Shown here piece by piece: positions 5,075 through 6,625 of a stretch of DNA of 6,625 nt; position 1 is the first letter of the stretch; each line of letters starts with the position of its first letter. This DNA is from Desulfosporosinus sp. Lineage in GTDB: Bacteria > Bacillota > Desulfitobacteriia > Desulfitobacteriales > Desulfitobacteriaceae. The notes beneath the pieces were generated by a model. That model worked only from the letters and a program-made list of their open reading frames with translations, was not told where the DNA came from and did not search any database. The stretch spans positions 1 through 6,625 of the forward strand of contig JADQBO010000274.1 of assembly GCA_016278585.1 (NCBI GenBank). Reading direction: 5' to 3'. The translations under genes were made by a program, and so were the position numbers.

Positions 5075-5554
5075 TTTTTCAATAACGAACAATGGTTGTC
5101 CATATTCAACAGGCTGCCCGTTCTCAACAAGAATCTGAATAACTTTTCCGTTAACCTCTGACTCAATTTCATTCATGAGTTTCATAGCCTCAACAATACA
5201 AACAGTTTTACCCACTTCAATTTGCTGTCCCACTTTTACGTAAGCAGCTGCCTCAGGGGACTGTGAGCTGTAGAACGTCCCAACCATGGGAGATGTAATC
5301 ATTTCTGTATTCGCATTGACAATAGGTTCCGAGGCTTTGCTTGCAGTTTCAACACTAGGAACTGATTGAACTGGCTTGTCAGCGCTAACCAAGACGCTCT
5401 CCTCACGGCGAGCTACTGCGGTAACTGGTACTCCTGAAACTGAATTCGACCCTTTGCGAATAGCTATTTTTACTCCATCGCTTTCAAGACTTAATTCACT
5501 AATTTCTGTCTCATCTATAATCTGTATTAATTCTTTGATTTCTTGTAAATTCAA
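5072..5554 (-). CDS. accB: Possible internally initiated stand-alone BCCP (AccB) within the fusion ORF
   Basis: Starting at an in-frame TTG (5554-5552) the ORF encodes exactly one BCCP of 160 aa, close to the usual 150-165 aa (E. coli 156), with biotin lysine K125 in EAMKLMN, 35 residues from the end, as in normal AccB. The TTG lies 8 nt after a full AAAGGAGG, and the first residues (LNLQEIKELI) correspond to the normal AccB N-terminus. nusB in this same window certainly uses a TTG start, so the cell accepts it. This could be a second product of the fused gene, or the true accB start if the upstream carboxyltransferase ends separately in the real genome. Initiation is predicted from sequence, not shown. 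Confidence 0.5.
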   Translation of the reverse strand: MNLQEIKELIQIIDETEISELSLESDGVKIAIRKGSNSVSGVPVTAVARREESVLVSADKPVQSVPSVETASKASEPIVNANTEMITSPMVGTFYSSQSPEAAAYVKVGQQIEVGKTVCIVEAMKLMNEIESEVNGKVIQILVENGQPVEYGQPLFVIEK

Positions 5555-6625
5555 GTTTGAATCCTCCTTTGATAACAATGTCTTAGGTGTATTCTTTGAA
5601 TCCTTTGTGTCCTTTGTTTCCTCTACTTTGGTTGCCTCTCTTGATATAGTTCCAAGCTTTCGATCCTCAAAAAACTTCTTGGCTATTTGAGGGAAAAGAG
5701 CATAGCTTACCACATCTTCAGCAGATTGAGCTAACTCCGCGCTATCCTGTTTTGCCTTTTCCAGTCCAGGTTCTAACATATCTGCTGGACGTACAGATAA
5801 AGGTACTTCATCTCCAATAATTTTCGTTTGTATTTCAGAGTTTATAGGAGCCGGCGGATGACCATATAACCCTCTTACATAGGCCTTTACTTCCCCTGGG
5901 ACTAATTTATATCTTGCCCTACTTAGGACATTTAATACTGCTTGTGTTCCTACGATTTGACTAGTAGGCGTTACCAACGGCGGATATCCTAATTCTGCGC
6001 GCACCTTAGGAATCTCCTCTAAGACTTCCTGTATACGTCCTAATGCACCTTGTTCTTCCAGTTGAGATACTAGATTGGAGATCATCCCACCAGGAACTTG
6101 ATGTTCAAAGACTCTCATATCCGAGATTCGAGTGATACCCCGTTCGAAACCACGGCTTTTCCGTAATGCTTCAAAATACTTAGCGATATGGAATAGTTTA
6201 CGTAGACTTATGCCCGAATCAAAGTCGGTTTCTTGAAACGCCCGAACGACTGTTTCGACAGGAGGTTGACTTGCACCAAAGGCCAATGGAACACTAGCGG
6301 TGTCTACCACATCTGCCCCTGCTTCAGCTGCCTTTAAATAAGTCCCCACAGCCATTCCACCAATATAATGGCTATGCAAATGAATCATAATCCCTAACTC
6401 TTTTTTCAACAATGAAATTAATTCATAGGCTTTAATTGGAGTAAGCAATCCTGCCATATCTTTGATACAAAGGGAATCTGCACCAAGTTCAGCCAGTGCT
6501 GTAGCTGTTTCCAGATAATGTTTTGTTGTATGAACCGGGCTAATCGTATAAACAACAGACGCCTGAACATGTGCCCCCGCCTTTTTTGCTGCCTCCATGG
6601 GAACAACCACGTTTCGAACATCGTT
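5072..6625 (-). CDS. Pyruvate/oxaloacetate-type carboxyltransferase fused to AccB-type BCCP (5' end outside window)
   Basis: A continuous 517-residue reading from the right edge; by family comparison about 100 N-terminal residues are missing. Residues 1-235 (N of AACGAT = 1) are the carboxyltransferase TIM barrel of the OadA/PycB/transcarboxylase-5S family: NDVRN at 1-5 (usually about residue 105), catalytic-lysine motif IKDMAGLLTP with K55, metal-binding HLHSH with H84 and H86, PGGMISNL at 178-185 and VTPTSQIVGTQAV at 218-230. The conserved PYC/OADA C-terminal region follows (YGHPPAP at 254-260, ALFPQIAKKFFEDR at 309-322). Residues 323-357 are a charged linker. Residues 358-517 are a full AccB: BC-binding N-terminus NLQEIKELIQIIDETEISEL, a Val/Ser/Ala-rich linker, and a biotinyl domain with EAMKLMNEI, biotin lysine K482. 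The biotinyl domain has the SPEAAAYVKVG 'thumb' of AccB type, not the OadA type, and no other biotin domain is present. Role: most likely anaplerotic pyruvate carboxylation with AccC. A fusion of these two families in this form is unusual. Confidence 0.88.
   Translation of the reverse strand, partial: NDVRNVVVPMEAAKKAGAHVQASVVYTISPVHTTKHYLETATALAELGADSLCIKDMAGLLTPIKAYELISLLKKELGIMIHLHSHYIGGMAVGTYLKAAEAGADVVDTASVPLAFGASQPPVETVVRAFQETDFDSGISLRKLFHIAKYFEALRKSRGFERGITRISDMRVFEHQVPGGMISNLVSQLEEQGALGRIQEVLEEIPKVRAELGYPPLVTPTSQIVGTQAVLNVLSRARYKLVPGEVKAYVRGLYGHPPAPINSEIQTKIIGDEVPLSVRPADMLEPGLEKAKQDSAELAQSAEDVVSYALFPQIAKKFFEDRKLGTISREATKVEETKDTKDSKNTPKTLLSKEDSNLNLQEIKELIQIIDETEISELSLESDGVKIAIRKGSNSVSGVPVTAVARREESVLVSADKPVQSVPSVETASKASEPIVNANTEMITSPMVGTFYSSQSPEAAAYVKVGQQIEVGKTVCIVEAMKLMNEIESEVNGKVIQILVENGQPVEYGQPLFVIEK
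5563..5570 (-). promoter_or_regulatory. Internal Shine-Dalgarno inside the carboxyltransferase-BCCP coding region
   Basis: AAAGGAGG on the minus strand is read in frame as the Lys-Glu-Asp codons of the linker (AAG GAG GAT) and at the same time is a near-perfect anti-16S match placed 8 nt before an in-frame TTG at exactly the AccB domain boundary. This coincidence is the main evidence for internal initiation. Confidence 0.6.
5591..5617 (-). repeat. 9-bp tandem repeat encoding the interdomain linker
   Basis: Three consecutive 9-bp units on the minus strand, ACAAAGGAC, ACAAAGGAT and TCAAAGAAT, encode TKD-TKD-SKN in the linker between the carboxyltransferase and BCCP domains. The unit length is a multiple of three, so copy-number change would keep the fusion in frame. 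The units also contain AAAGGA, an SD-like string. Confidence 0.6.

Noticed and set aside
6340..6372. Tetrapeptide YIGG after the metal-binding HLHSH of the carboxyltransferase, where many PC/OadA proteins have a T-S-G pattern
   Set aside because: Catalytic Lys, both metal-binding His and the VTPTSQ motif are intact; the difference may be normal for this subfamily and I cannot align it here.
6418..6621. A 67-codon minus-strand frame overlapping the carboxyltransferase
   Set aside because: It is an alternative frame inside the carboxyltransferase coding sequence, with no family resemblance or SD.
1..6625. CRISPR array, tRNA, IS element, phage or defence genes
   Set aside because: Looked for on both strands; no spaced direct repeats of CRISPR length, no tRNA-like cloverleaf and no transposase or integrase motif were recognised. 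The tandem repeats present are 7- and 9-bp units without spacers.

Overview
All eight genes supported here lie on the minus strand, so the window reads biologically from right to left. The base composition is moderate to low GC, the Shine-Dalgarno (SD) sites are strong (AGGAGG type) and two sites use TTG starts. The gene order carboxyltransferase/accB - accC - asp23 - amaP - DUF2273 - nusB, with an NfnAB-type electron-bifurcating enzyme beside it, points to an anaerobic Firmicute of the class Clostridia, plausibly a Desulfosporosinus/Desulfitobacterium-like Peptococcaceae. That placement is inference from gene content, not a database result.

Right part (6625-3712): a biotin-dependent carboxylase unit. 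An ORF open at the right edge joins a pyruvate/oxaloacetate-type carboxyltransferase to a complete AccB-type biotin carboxyl carrier protein (BCCP), followed 13 nt later by biotin carboxylase (accC). The junction holds an in-frame AAAGGAGG and a TTG start (5570-5552) from which a normal-sized 160-aa BCCP could also be made. One locus could therefore yield a tethered carrier for pyruvate carboxylation and a free carrier for fatty-acid synthesis. This is the most interesting feature of the window.

Middle (3711-1751): a 270-nt intergenic region carries a good sigma-A promoter and a perfect 32-bp inverted repeat just downstream of it. Then come asp23 (yqhY-like), a very GC-rich intercistronic hairpin, amaP, a small DUF2273 membrane protein overlapping amaP by 4 nt, and nusB with a TTG start. 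In Bacillus subtilis the order accB-accC-yqhY-nusB is the same; here two membrane-protein genes sit between the asp23 homologue and nusB. AmaP and the DUF2273 protein probably anchor Asp23 at the membrane.

Left part (1750-1): after a 240-nt gap with a weak terminator-like hairpin and a clear promoter with an operator-like palindrome, nfnA and nfnB follow with a 1-nt TAATG overlap; nfnB runs off the left edge. Together they would form a flavin-based bifurcating NADH-dependent ferredoxin:NADP+ oxidoreductase (or a closely related SudAB/glutamate-synthase-like enzyme) supplying NADPH for biosynthesis, including the fatty-acid pathway that the acc genes may serve.

No tRNA, rRNA, CRISPR array, insertion sequence or phage gene was recognised. 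The window is mostly core metabolism, and the unusual material lies in the fusion junction and the intergenic DNA.
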